64,000 bases of DNA from Xestospongia muta (lineage: Eukaryota; Porifera; Demospongiae; Haplosclerida; Petrosiidae), in contig OY848924.1 in NCBI GenBank assembly GCA_963693285.1, positions 5,539,842 to 5,603,841 on the forward strand. The letters run 5' to 3'. The position numbers and the translations under genes were made by a program. The notes under the pieces were generated by a model. It made no database searches, was not told the DNA's origin, and was given only the letters and a program-made list of their open reading frames with translations. This document shows, piece after piece, positions 53,010-64,000 of this stretch (position 1 is its first letter; each line of letters opens with the position of its first letter).

Positions 53010-56000
53010 CTCTGGGACTGTTGCATTAGATGTTGACACAGTAGATGGGACTGTTAAATTAGGACACAATAGACAGGTGAGTTACGTTATGAGACAGTAG
53101 TGTTACATTAGGACACAGTAGATGGAACTGTTGCAATATGACACAGTAATTTACATTAGGACACAGTATACAGGTGAGTTACATTAGGACACAGTAGATG
53201 GGACTGTTACAATATGACACAGTAGACAGGGAGTTACATTATGACACAGTAGATGGGACTGTTTCATTTGGACACAGTAGACAGGTAAGTTACGTTATGA
53301 CACAGTAGTGTTACATTAGGACACAGTATATAGGTGAGTTACATTAGGACACAGTATATAGGTGAGTTACATTAGGACACAGTAGATTGGACTGTTATAT
53401 CAGGACACAGTAAACAGGTGAGTTACGTTATGACACAGTAGTGTTACATTATTAGGACACAGTAAACAAGTGAGTTACATTATGACACAGTAAATGGGAC
53501 TGTTACATGAGGACACAGTAGACAGGTTAGTTATGTTATGACACAGTAGTGTTACATTAGGACACAGTAGATTGAACTGTTATATCAGGACAAAGTAGAC
53601 AAGTGAGTTATATTATGACACAGTAGATGGGACTGTTACATGAGGACACAGTAGACAGGTGAGTTATGTTATGACACAGTAGATGGGACTGTTACATTAG
53701 GACACAGTAGACAGGTGAGTTACGTTATGACACAGTAGTGTTACATTAAGACACAGTATACAAGTGAGTTACATTAGGACACAGTAAATGGGACTGTTAC
53801 ATGAGGACACAGTAGACAGGTTAGTTATGTTATGACACAGTAGTGTTACATTAGGACACAGTAGATTGAACTGTTATATCAGGACAAAGTAGACAAGTGG
53901 GTTATATTATGACACAGTAGATGGGACTGTTACATGAGGACACAGTAGACAGGTTAGTTACGTTATGACACAGTAGTGTTACATTAGGACACAGTAGATT
54001 GAACTGTTATATCAAGACACAGTAGACAAGTGAGTTATATTATGACACAGTAGATGGGACTGTTACATGAGGACACAGTAGACAGGTTAGTTATGTTATG
54101 ACACAGTAGTGTTACATTAGGACACAGTAGATTGAACTGTTATATCAGGACAAAGTAGACAAGTGAGTTATATTATGACACAGTAGATGGGACTGTTACA
54201 CGAGGACACAGTAGACAGGTGAGTTATGTTATGACACAGTAGATGGGACTGTTACATTAGGACACAGTAGACAGGTGAGTTACGTTATGACACAGTAGTG
54301 TTACATTAAGACACAGTATACAAGTGAGTTACATTAGGACACAGTAAATGGGACTGTTACATGAGGACACAGTAGACAGGTTAGTTATGTTATGACACAG
54401 TAGTGTTACATTAGGACACAGTAGATTGAACTGTTATATCAGGACAAAGTAGACAAGTGAGTTATATTATGACACAGTAGATGGGACTGTTACATGAGGA
54501 CACAGTAGACAGGTGAGTTATGTTATGACACAGTAGATGGGACTGTTACATTAGGACACAGTAGACAGGTGAGTTACGTTATGACACAGTAGTGTTACAT
54601 TAAGACACAGTATACAAGTGAGTTACATTAGGACACAGTAAATGGGACTGTTACATGAGGACACAGTAGACAGGTTAGTTATGTTATGACACAGTAGTGT
54701 TACATTAGGACACAGTAGATTGAACTGTTATATCAGGACAAAGTAGACAAGTGGGTTATATTATGACACAGTAGATGGGACTGTTACATGAGGACACAGT
54801 AGACAGGTTAGTTACGTTATGACACAGTAGTGTTACATTAGGACACAGTAGATTGAACTGTTATATCAAGACACAGTAGACAAGTGAGTTATATTATGAC
54901 ACAGTAGATGGGACTGTTACATGAGGACACAGTAGACAGGTTAGTTATGTTATGACACAGTAGTGTTACATTAGGACACAGTAGATTGAACTGTTATATC
55001 AGGACAAAGTAGACAAGTGAGTTATATTATGACACAGTAGATGGGACTGTTACACGAGGACACAGTAGACAGGTGAGTTATGTTATGACACAGTAGATGG
55101 GACTGTTACATTAGGACACAGTAGACAGGTGAGTTACGTTATGACACAGTAGTGTTACATTAAGACACAGTATACAAGTGAGTTACATTAGGACACAGTA
55201 AATGGGACTGTTACATGAGGACACAGTAGACAGGTTAGTTATGTTATGACACAGTAGTGTTACATTAGGACACAGTAGATTGAACTGTTATATCAGGACA
55301 AAGTAGACAAGTGAGTTATATTATGACACAGTAGATGGGACTGTTACATGAGGACACAGTAGACAGGTTAGTTACGTTATGACACAGTAGTGTTACATTA
55401 GGACACAGTAGATTGAACTGTTATATCAAGACACAGTAGACAAGTGAGTTATATTATGACACAGTAGATGGGACTGTTACATGAGGACACAGTAGACAGG
55501 TTAGTTATGTTATGACACAGTAGTGTTACATTAGGACACAGTATACAGGTGAGTTACATTAGGACACAGTAGATTGGACTGTTATATCAGGACACAGTAG
55601 ACAGGTTAGTTATGTTATGACACAGTAGTGTTACATTAGGACACAGTAGACGAGTTATATTATGACACAGTAGAGGGGACTGTTAAATGAGGACACAGTA
55701 GACAGGTGAGTTACATTATGACACAGTAGTGTTACATTAGGACACAGTAGACAAGTGAGTTATATTATGACACAGTAGAGAGACTGTTACATTAGGACAC
55801 AGTAGAAAGGTTAGTTACGTTATGACACAGTAGTGTTACATTAGGACACAGTATACAGGTGAGTTACATTAGGACACAGTAGATTGGACTGTAATATCAG
55901 GACACAGTAGACAGGTGAGTTACGTTATGACACAGTAGTGTTACATTAGGACACAGTAGACAAGTGAGTTATATTATGACACAGTAGACAAGTGAGTTAC

Positions 56001-59000
56001 ATTATGACACAGCAGATGGGACTGTTAAATGAGGACACAGTAGACAAGTGAGTTACATTATGACACAGCAGATGGGACTGTTACATGAGGACACAATAGA
56101 CAGGTGACTTACGTTATAACACAGTAGTGTTACATTAGGACACAGTATACAGGTGAGTTACATTAGGACACAGCAGATGGGACTGTTACAATATGACACA
56201 GTAGACAGGTGAGTTACGTTATGACACAGTAGTGTTACATTAAGACACAGTATACAGGCAAGTTATATTATGACACAGTAAATGGGACTGTTACATGAGG
56301 ACACAGTAGACAAGTGAGTTATGTTTTGTCACAGTAGATGGGACTGTTACATTATGTTATGACACAGTAGTGTTACATTAAGACACAGTATACAAGTAAG
56401 TTACATTAGGACACAGTAAATGGGACTATAACATGAGGACACAGTAGACAGGTGAGTTACGTTATGACACAGTAGTGTTACATTAGGACACAGTAGACAG
56501 TGAGTTACATTAGGACACAGTAGATGGGACTGTTACAATATGACACAGTAGACAGGGAGTTACATTATGACACAGTAGATGGGACTGTTTCATTTGGACA
56601 CAGTAGACAGGTAAGTTACGTTATGACACAGTAGTGTTACATTAGGACACAGTATATAGGTGAGTTACATTAGGACACAGTATATAGGTGAGTTACATTA
56701 GGACACAGTAGATTGGACTGTTATATCAGGACACAGTAAACAGGTGAGTTACGTTATGACACAGTAGTGTTACATTATTAGGACACAGTAAACAAGTGAG
56801 TTACATTATGACACAGTAAATGGGACTGTTACATGAGGACACAGTAGACAGGTTAGTTATGTTATGACACAGTAGTGTTACATTAGGACACAGTAGATTG
56901 AACTGTTATATCAGGACAAAGTAGACAAGTGAGTTATATTATGACACAGTAGATGGGACTGTTACATGAGGACACAGTAGACAGGTGAGTTATGTTATGA
57001 CACAGTAGATGGGACTGTTACATTAGGACACAGTAGACAGGTGAGTTACGTTATGACACAGTAGTGTTACATTAAGACACAGTATACAAGTGAGTTACAT
57101 TAGGACACAGTAAATGGGACTGTTACATGAGGACACAGTAGACAGGTTAGTTATGTTATGACACAGTAGTGTTACATTAGGACACAGTAGATTGAACTGT
57201 TATATCAGGACAAAGTAGACAAGTGGGTTATATTATGACACAGTAGATGGGACTGTTACATGAGGACACAGTAGACAGGTTAGTTACGTTATGACACAGT
57301 AGTGTTACATTAGGACACAGTAGATTGAACTGTTATATCAAGACACAGTAGACAAGTGAGTTATATTATGACACAGTAGATGGGACTGTTACATGAGGAC
57401 ACAGTAGACAGGTTAGTTATGTTATGACACAGTAGTGTTACATTAGGACACAGTAGATTGAACTGTTATATCAGGACAAAGTAGACAAGTGAGTTATATT
57501 ATGACACAGTAGATGGGACTGTTACACGAGGACACAGTAGACAGGTGAGTTATGTTATGACACAGTAGATGGGACTGTTACATTAGGACACAGTAGACAG
57601 GTGAGTTACGTTATGACACAGTAGTGTTACATTAAGACACAGTATACAAGTGAGTTACATTAGGACACAGTAAATGGGACTGTTACATGAGGACACAGTA
57701 GACAGGTTAGTTATGTTATGACACAGTAGTGTTACATTAGGACACAGTAGATTGAACTGTTATATCAGGACAAAGTAGACAAGTGAGTTATATTATGACA
57801 CAGTAGATGGGACTGTTACATGAGGACACAGTAGACAGGTTAGTTACGTTATGACACAGTAGTGTTACATTAGGACACAGTAGATTGAACTGTTATATCA
57901 AGACACAGTAGACAAGTGAGTTATATTATGACACAGTAGATGGGACTGTTACATGAGGACACAGTAGACAGGTTAGTTATGTTATGACACAGTAGTGTTA
58001 CATTAGGACACAGTATACAGGTGAGTTACATTAGGACACAGTAGATTGGACTGTTATATCAGGACACAGTAGACAGGTTAGTTATGTTATGACACAGTAG
58101 TGTTACATTAGGACACAGTAGACGAGTTATATTATGACACAGTAGATGGGACTGTTAAATGAGGACACAGTAGACAGGTGAGTTACATTATGACACAGTA
58201 GTGTTACATTAGGACACAGTAGACAAGTGAGTTATATTATGACACAGTAGAGAGACTGTTACATTAGGACACAGTAGAAAGGTTAGTTACGTTATGACAC
58301 AGTAGTGTTACATTAGGACACAGTATACAGGTGAGTTACATTAGGACACAGTAGATTGGACTGTAATATCAGGACACAGTAGACAGGTGAGTTACGTTAT
58401 GACACAGTAGTGTTACATTAGGACACAGTAGACAAGTGAGTTATATTATGACACAGTAGACAAGTGAGTTACATTATGACACAGCAGATGGGACTGTTAA
58501 ATGAGGACACAGTAGACAAGTGAGTTACATTATGACACAGCAGATGGGACTGTTACATGAGGACACAATAGACAGGTGACTTACGTTATAACACAGTAGT
58601 GTTACATTAGGACACAGTATACAGGTGAGTTACATTAGGACACAGCAGATGGGACTGTTACAATATGACACAGTAGACAGGTGAGTTACGTTATGACACA
58701 GTAGTGTTACATTAAGACACAGTATACAGGCAAGTTATATTATGACACAGTAAATGGGACTGTTACATGAGGACACAGTAGACAAGTGAGTTATGTTTTG
58801 TCACAGTAGATGGGACTGTTACATTATGTTATGACACAGTAGTGTTACATTAAGACACAGTATACAAGTAAGTTACATTAGGACACAGTAAATGGGACTA
58901 TAACATGAGGACACAGTAGACAGGTGAGTTACGTTATGACACAGTAGTGTTACATTAGGACACAGTAGACAGTGAGTTATATTACGACACAGTAGATTGG

Positions 59001-59398
59001 ACTGTTACATGAGGACACAGTAGACAAGTGAGTTACATTATGACACAGTAGATGGGACTGTTACATGAGGACACAGTAGACAGGTGACTTACGTTATAAC
59101 ACAGTAGTGTTACATTAGGACTCAGTATACAGGTGAGTTACATTAGGACACAGTAGATGGGACTGTTACAATATGACACAGTAGACAGGTGAGCTACGTT
59201 ATGACACAGTAGTGTTACATTAAGACACAGTATACAGGTGAGTTACGTTTTGACACAGTAGATGGGACTGTTGCAATATGACACAGTAGACAAGGAGTTA
59301 CGTTATGACACAGTAGATGGGACTGTTGGATTATGTTATGACACAGTAGTGTTACATTAAGACACAGTATACAGGTGAGTTACATTATGACACAGTAG
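53010..59398. repeat. ACACAGTAG minisatellite with higher-order repeats, units 2/3
   Basis: About 6.4 kb. Two large blocks are nearly identical. GTTTCATTTG recurs at 53261 and 56587 (3326 apart), and the rare TACACGAGG variant recurs at 54201, 55055 and 57527 (854 and 2472 apart; 854 plus 2472 is 3326). The first block therefore holds two copies of an 854-base subunit and the second holds one. Only scattered single-base differences were noticed, so the expansion is recent or an assembly effect. Confidence 0.92.
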
Positions 59399-59545
59399 AT
59401 CAGACTGGCTCTAATCTAATAATTTAAAACAAAATATTAGCTAGGTATTCTTGTATATTTTATATAGAGGATGTTATTAGGTTATAGATTAGTTAACTCT
59501 TGCTCACTGAGTAAAAGCCAGGTTCTATATAGTACATGCACCAGA

Positions 59546-59996
59546 CCTATTCTATAGGCTTTTAATAGGAATGCTAAGTCATTGAATTATATGTGCACTT
59601 CAAGGCTCATTCCATATTCTAAGCATGTAAACGTCTCTCCTTTTCATATGCAGTAACCTATGCTATAGGCTTTTAATAGAAATGCTAAGTCATCACATGA
59701 TATGTGCACTTCAAGGCTCATTCCATATTCTAAGCATGTAAACTTCTCTCCTTTTCATATGCAGTAACCTATGCTATAGGCTTTTAATAGGAATGCTAAG
59801 TCATTGAATTATATGTGCACTTCAAGGCTCATTTCATATTCTAAGCATGTAAACTTCTCTCTATTTCACTCCTTTTCATATGCAGTAACCTATGCTATAG
59901 GCTTTTAATAGAAATGCTAAGTCATCAAATTTTATATGCACTTCAAGGCTTATTCCATATTCTAAGCATGTAAACGTCTCTCCTTTTCATAGGCAG
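59546..59996. repeat. 111-bp tandem repeat, unit 3 (4 copies)
   Basis: Four copies of the ACCTATGCTATAGGC repeat; the first has ACCTATTCTATAGG. Confidence 0.95.
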
Positions 59997-60960
59997 TATA
60001 GCTTTGTTTCTGCTGGCATCCTTTGGCACTAAACATCCTATCAGAACTTCAGTAATTGATACAGCTATATTGTAATTATAGAGAGCTCATAATTAATGAC
60101 AACTGCATCTACAACAATGAACTTACAAACTGTTACCAGAAAATGTTGTCAGGTATCAGATTACCATTTTTGTTGTTGTGGAAGTTTAAAGATGGTGGTG
60201 AGACTGAAAGACTCCAGGGACATAGATGACCCATGATATAGAGCAGCAACCATAGAAAAGAAAGAAAATACATTATTCGTCCAAACTCACCACCAAAAGA
60301 AACATCTTCAATATAATATATATGCCTAAAACACAATAAATCTATTATATACTAACATTTGTTATCAGCTATAACTTACAAGTAGTCAGTGTTTTTTGTA
60401 CATATATATAGATCTCACAGATCACCAGGAATATGTTAACCTAATAATTATAAAGAAAAGAGAAGTGACTATTACTGCATGTACAATATATCAAACTTAC
60501 AAGGTAACAGTTACCAGAGAATGTGATCAGATCATCTTAAATAGTAACTATATAACTACACAATGGAATATAGTGTTGGCTAACATTGGTTAAAATGTTA
60601 TATACACAACTCATAACCAGTTTAGCATGACTAGAAATATAACATCACAAAGCACAGTAATAGGCAAATGATCATGTATTTAGTAAGCAAACAGTTAACT
60701 GAATTGAGCCAATTAAAGTAAAATCAGAAAAGGCTAAGTATTCATGCATAATAACAATATATAAGCATAAATAATTCTAGGAAACAACTCGAAACCAGTT
60801 CATTTAATACAATACAGCAAATCTGAACAAAACCACGATGGTGGGGGTTTATGCTACCAACAATACACAAGGGAATAATAGAACACTTAAATTATGTAAG
60901 GACATAGTGAACTGTACAGTTATATTAAAACACAGGGACACATTAGCACACAGTAGGAAG
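59997..60960. other. Conserved block without a recognised gene, unit 3
   Basis: Counterpart of 1272-2215. The plus frame at 60396-60593 keeps its ATG and full 65 codons. The minus frame at 60133-60336, with the MYFLSFLWLLLYIMGHL stretch, is also open. Confidence 0.3.
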
Positions 60961-62100
60961 TACATTTACATTAGGACACAGTAGACAGGACAAATACATT
61001 AGCACACTGTAGACAGGATTGTTACATTAGTAGGACATAGTATAACAGGACACAGGATATAGCAGACAGGATGGTTACATTTGGACACAGCAGACAGGAA
61101 ACAGAACATAGCAGACAGAATGGTTATCAGAACAGTACAAGGATAATTACATTAGACACAGTAGACAGGACACAAGACATAGCAGACAGGGTGATTACAT
61201 TAGAACACATTAGACAGGAAAATTAAACTAGGACACAGTAGACTGGACAGTATATTATGACACCGTAGACAAGATGGTTGACAGTAGACAGGACAGTTAC
61301 GTTAAAAGACAGTAGACAGGGTAGTAAGATTGAAAGACAGTAGACAGTAGAGTTACATTATAAGACAATAGACAAGATAGGTACACTAAAAGACAGTAGA
61401 CAGGACAGGTACATTAAAAGACAGTAGACAGGACAGGTACAATAAAAGACAGTAGACAAGACAGGTACATTAAAAGACAGTAGACAAGACAGGTACATTA
61501 AAAGACAGTAGACAGACATGTACATTAAAAGACAGTAGACAGGACATGTACATTAAAAGACTGTAGACAGGACAGGTACATTAAAAAACAGTAGACAGGA
61601 CAGGTATATTAAAAGACAGTAGACAGGACATGTACATTAAAAGACAGTAGACAGGACATGTATAAAAGACAGTAGACAGGACAGGTACATTAAAAGACAG
61701 TAGACAGGACATGTACATTAAAAGACAGTAGACAGGACAAATAAAAGACAGTAGACAGGACATGTACATTAAAAGACAGTAGACAGGACAGGTACATTAA
61801 AAGACAGTAGACAGGACATGTACATTAAAAGACAGTAGACAGGACAAGTACATTAAAAGACAGTAGACAGGACAAATATATTAAAAGACAGTAGACAGGA
61901 AGTTACATTAAATGACAGTAAACAGGACATTAAAATTAAAGACAGTGGACAGGAGAGTTAATTAGGAGACTGTAGACAGGAAAATTACATTAGGATACAG
62001 TGGGCAGGAGTTACATTAGATGACAGTAGACAGGACAGTCAACACAGCAAACATTACAGTTACATTAAAACACATTAGACAGGACAGTAACAATGGGATG
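60961..62100. repeat. GACAGTAGACAGG minisatellite, unit 3
   Basis: Third version of the tract at 2216-3640. It is intermediate in length, with a 28-base core from about 61270 to 61900. Confidence 0.93.
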
Positions 62101-63538
62101 CTGTAGACTAAACAAAAATTAAGGAGACAGGGTTACTTACATTGATATAATGATGGTTAGATTACGGGAAATCACAAAGTAATAAAAAGATGAGGGTGGT
62201 GTGGTAAATTAGGAGGACCAAATTAAATCCAGTCAATCAACTGATGCTCAATATGAAAGGATAATAGGCTATAAATATAATGAGAGATCTATTATGCTGT
62301 AATGCTCTACACACAACAAGTGCAAGAGAAGAGGAATTGTCTGAACATCACAAGCTAATACTAATACAAATGTAGACCCAAGGAGGATAAACAGGATTGT
62401 ACTAAATAAAGAGACTTGACTATTTTATTCAGACTTGCTACATTGTACTAAAATATACTGGTTTCAAAAGTCTATAATATTACAGGGAAAAATGCCAGGC
62501 TTAGTTAGGATACCAATGCACTAAATAAAGGCTAAATGAAGAAGAAACTAAAACTGACTAAGGCTCACTGAATACAAAAGTTAAATGGGACAAACTAGCT
62601 ATACTAACACACATGGAGTACTGTTACTCTGACCGTATTTGTTACTACTGTTTTCCTATATATTATCCAGTACACAATGAACATGGTCTTTCTGAATGTA
62701 AGTTTATTAATTGCACATATATGAAGCCCTGCCCTTGTATTGCAGCATGTCATCATCTTGTTACAATGGGTGGAGTTGCCTAGTATTTGGACCAATTGAG
62801 GAACTAGGCCAGCAGACCATATCGTTTATTAAGTATCCTTCTCAATAAACAATATAAACATTTATGCATAATATTAGTTGAAACAGTAAATATATAAAAT
62901 CACATCAATACAACAAGATACTGATTAATATTAACATAAATAAAATCAAAATTTATAAATCAGTATCATTGATGTAGACATTTCTAATGTCTATATTTTA
63001 CAGTTATCTTCATAGAATGTGCAGTAGTCAATGACCAAGATCACCACATATTAAGTCTATGAAGTTGACTTTATTTAACCTATACATACGATCTAAAAGT
63101 ATAATAAAAGGATGTCCACTTAATAATAATTGTTGAACAGTAGTTCCAATAAAGTCACAGGATCAAGGACAAGAATATCAGACATCACATACCTCCATTA
63201 TAAGCTGATACTGGTACTATAGATAATATACTGTGCTTTAATCTGTACAAATAGTTTCGTCATGTAAATAGTGTTAATAAAAAAATAACACAGTTATATT
63301 TTAACAGCTATTCCCACTTACATTTCATGTAATAAATCAAGGGGATATGACAAAAATCTCTCTCTTAACAGCCATTTTATTGCGGGCGTGTCAACAGAAG
63401 CATTAGCTACCCCACGTGGGTTAATTACTTACATAATGATGTACACATTCTCTTGATATAAGGCTGGGTATATTACATGTATCATATCCAATGTAACAGT
63501 GGTCTAGGTTGAGCTATGACAGTATCATACCCAGACCT
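62101..63538. other. Spacer and noncoding stretch, unit 3, lacking the 156-bp element
   Basis: Aligns with 3641-5540 of unit 1, except that TACTACTGTTTTCCTATATA near 62650 replaces the whole 156-bp block. No gene is recognised. Confidence 0.5.
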
Positions 63539-63543
63539 ACAAT

Positions 63544-63843
63544 TGTTATAATATTGTATATAATGGGCTAGTTATACTATCATTTAGTTATTACTAGTTA
63601 TTATTTAGTGTTATCAGTATTACATCATGCTATGTAATGTGAGTCATTGTTGCGTATGTGTTATAATTTATTATTACGTAATCATTTGTGTATATAAGTG
63701 CATGCTTTTAACTTTGATGAGGGGAAAAAAGAAAAGGAATAGACTAGAGATTTTAACCTTTCCAAAAGTTGTGATTCTTTTCCTTCTCGCTCTCCTCGTG
63801 GCTTTTCCTTGCCCTTCCCGCTCTCTCCGACTCGGTCACTACA
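63544..63843 (+). mobile_element. Solo LTR, 300 bp, with ACAAT target duplication
   Basis: A 300-base insertion present only in unit 3. It starts TGTTATAATATTG and ends TCACTACA, giving TG...CA ends. It is flanked by ACAAT at 63539-63543 and 63844-63848, while units 1 and 2 have a single CTACAATGTTTCC at the site. A TATATAAG box lies at about 63691. These are the marks of a retroviral-type LTR left after recombination. No internal genes remain. Frames of about 80 codons across it are incidental. Confidence 0.78.
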
Positions 63844-63848
63844 ACAAT

Positions 63849-64000
63849 GTTTCCTGTTGTTTATATGGCTGAATATGAGACAGTGAAGTCTGACTTCTGG
63901 TCTGGTCATTTTCATAATAAGTAATCTACTTAATTCGAGGATTGATAATTAGAGAGAATCAGTATGAAAGTGTACATCAATCACTTTAGAATTTACAGTA
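63849..64000. other. Noncoding sequence to the window end, unit 3
   Basis: Aligns with about 5550-5700 of unit 1. The OSCP and IP3R-like exons would be expected about 0.5 to 1 kb further on if unit 3 is complete. Confidence 0.5.

Noticed and set aside
63682..63915. Minus-strand 77-residue frame across the unit 3 insertion
   Set aside because: Crosses the LTR boundary into flanking noncoding DNA, so it is incidental.

Overview
The window is AT-rich animal nuclear DNA: multi-exon genes with short GT-AG introns, dense minisatellites and transposon remains. Metazoan inositol-trisphosphate-receptor (IP3R) exons, a mitochondrial OSCP fragment, a death domain and an integrase-type DNA transposon fit an invertebrate. 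Very short introns and the style of the death domain are compatible with a demosponge, but the sequence alone does not prove the species.

The dominant structure is a tandem segmental duplication, all in one orientation. Using the sequence starting at 221, 32673 and 59399 as anchor, unit 1 is about 32.5 kb, unit 2 about 26.7 kb, and unit 3 is entered at 59.4 kb and runs off the window. Each unit has the same order: an ACACAGTAG minisatellite, a 111-bp tandem repeat, about 0.9 kb of conserved DNA, a GACAGTAGACAGG minisatellite, a 156-bp repeated element (2, 3 and 0 copies), conserved noncoding DNA, two exons of ATP synthase OSCP, then an IP3R-like gene of about 46 exons. That gene covers the N-terminal, MIR, RIH and central regions but no channel domain. 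Unit 3 is cut off before the OSCP exons.

Both IP3R copies carry separate stops, frameshifts and splice-site losses, and copy 1 also has deletions of about 2.2 kb and 0.74 kb. They read as decaying paralogous pseudogenes of a partial gene. Several stops are CGA to TGA changes, a CpG-decay signature.

Three later events distinguish the units. Unit 1 has a 13.0-kb DNA transposon (14814-27832) with 890-bp terminal inverted repeats and flanking TA. It carries a HECT ubiquitin-ligase gene (+) convergent with a DDE integrase/transposase gene (-), both broken. Unit 2 keeps 1.2 kb that unit 1 lacks at this place, including a death-domain exon with a stop. Unit 3 has a 300-bp solo LTR (63544-63843) flanked by the 5-bp duplication ACAAT.

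I found no convincing intact protein-coding gene, no tRNA or rRNA, and no CRISPR. The most notable system is the integrase-plus-HECT transposon inside a decaying tandem array of channel-less IP3R modules.
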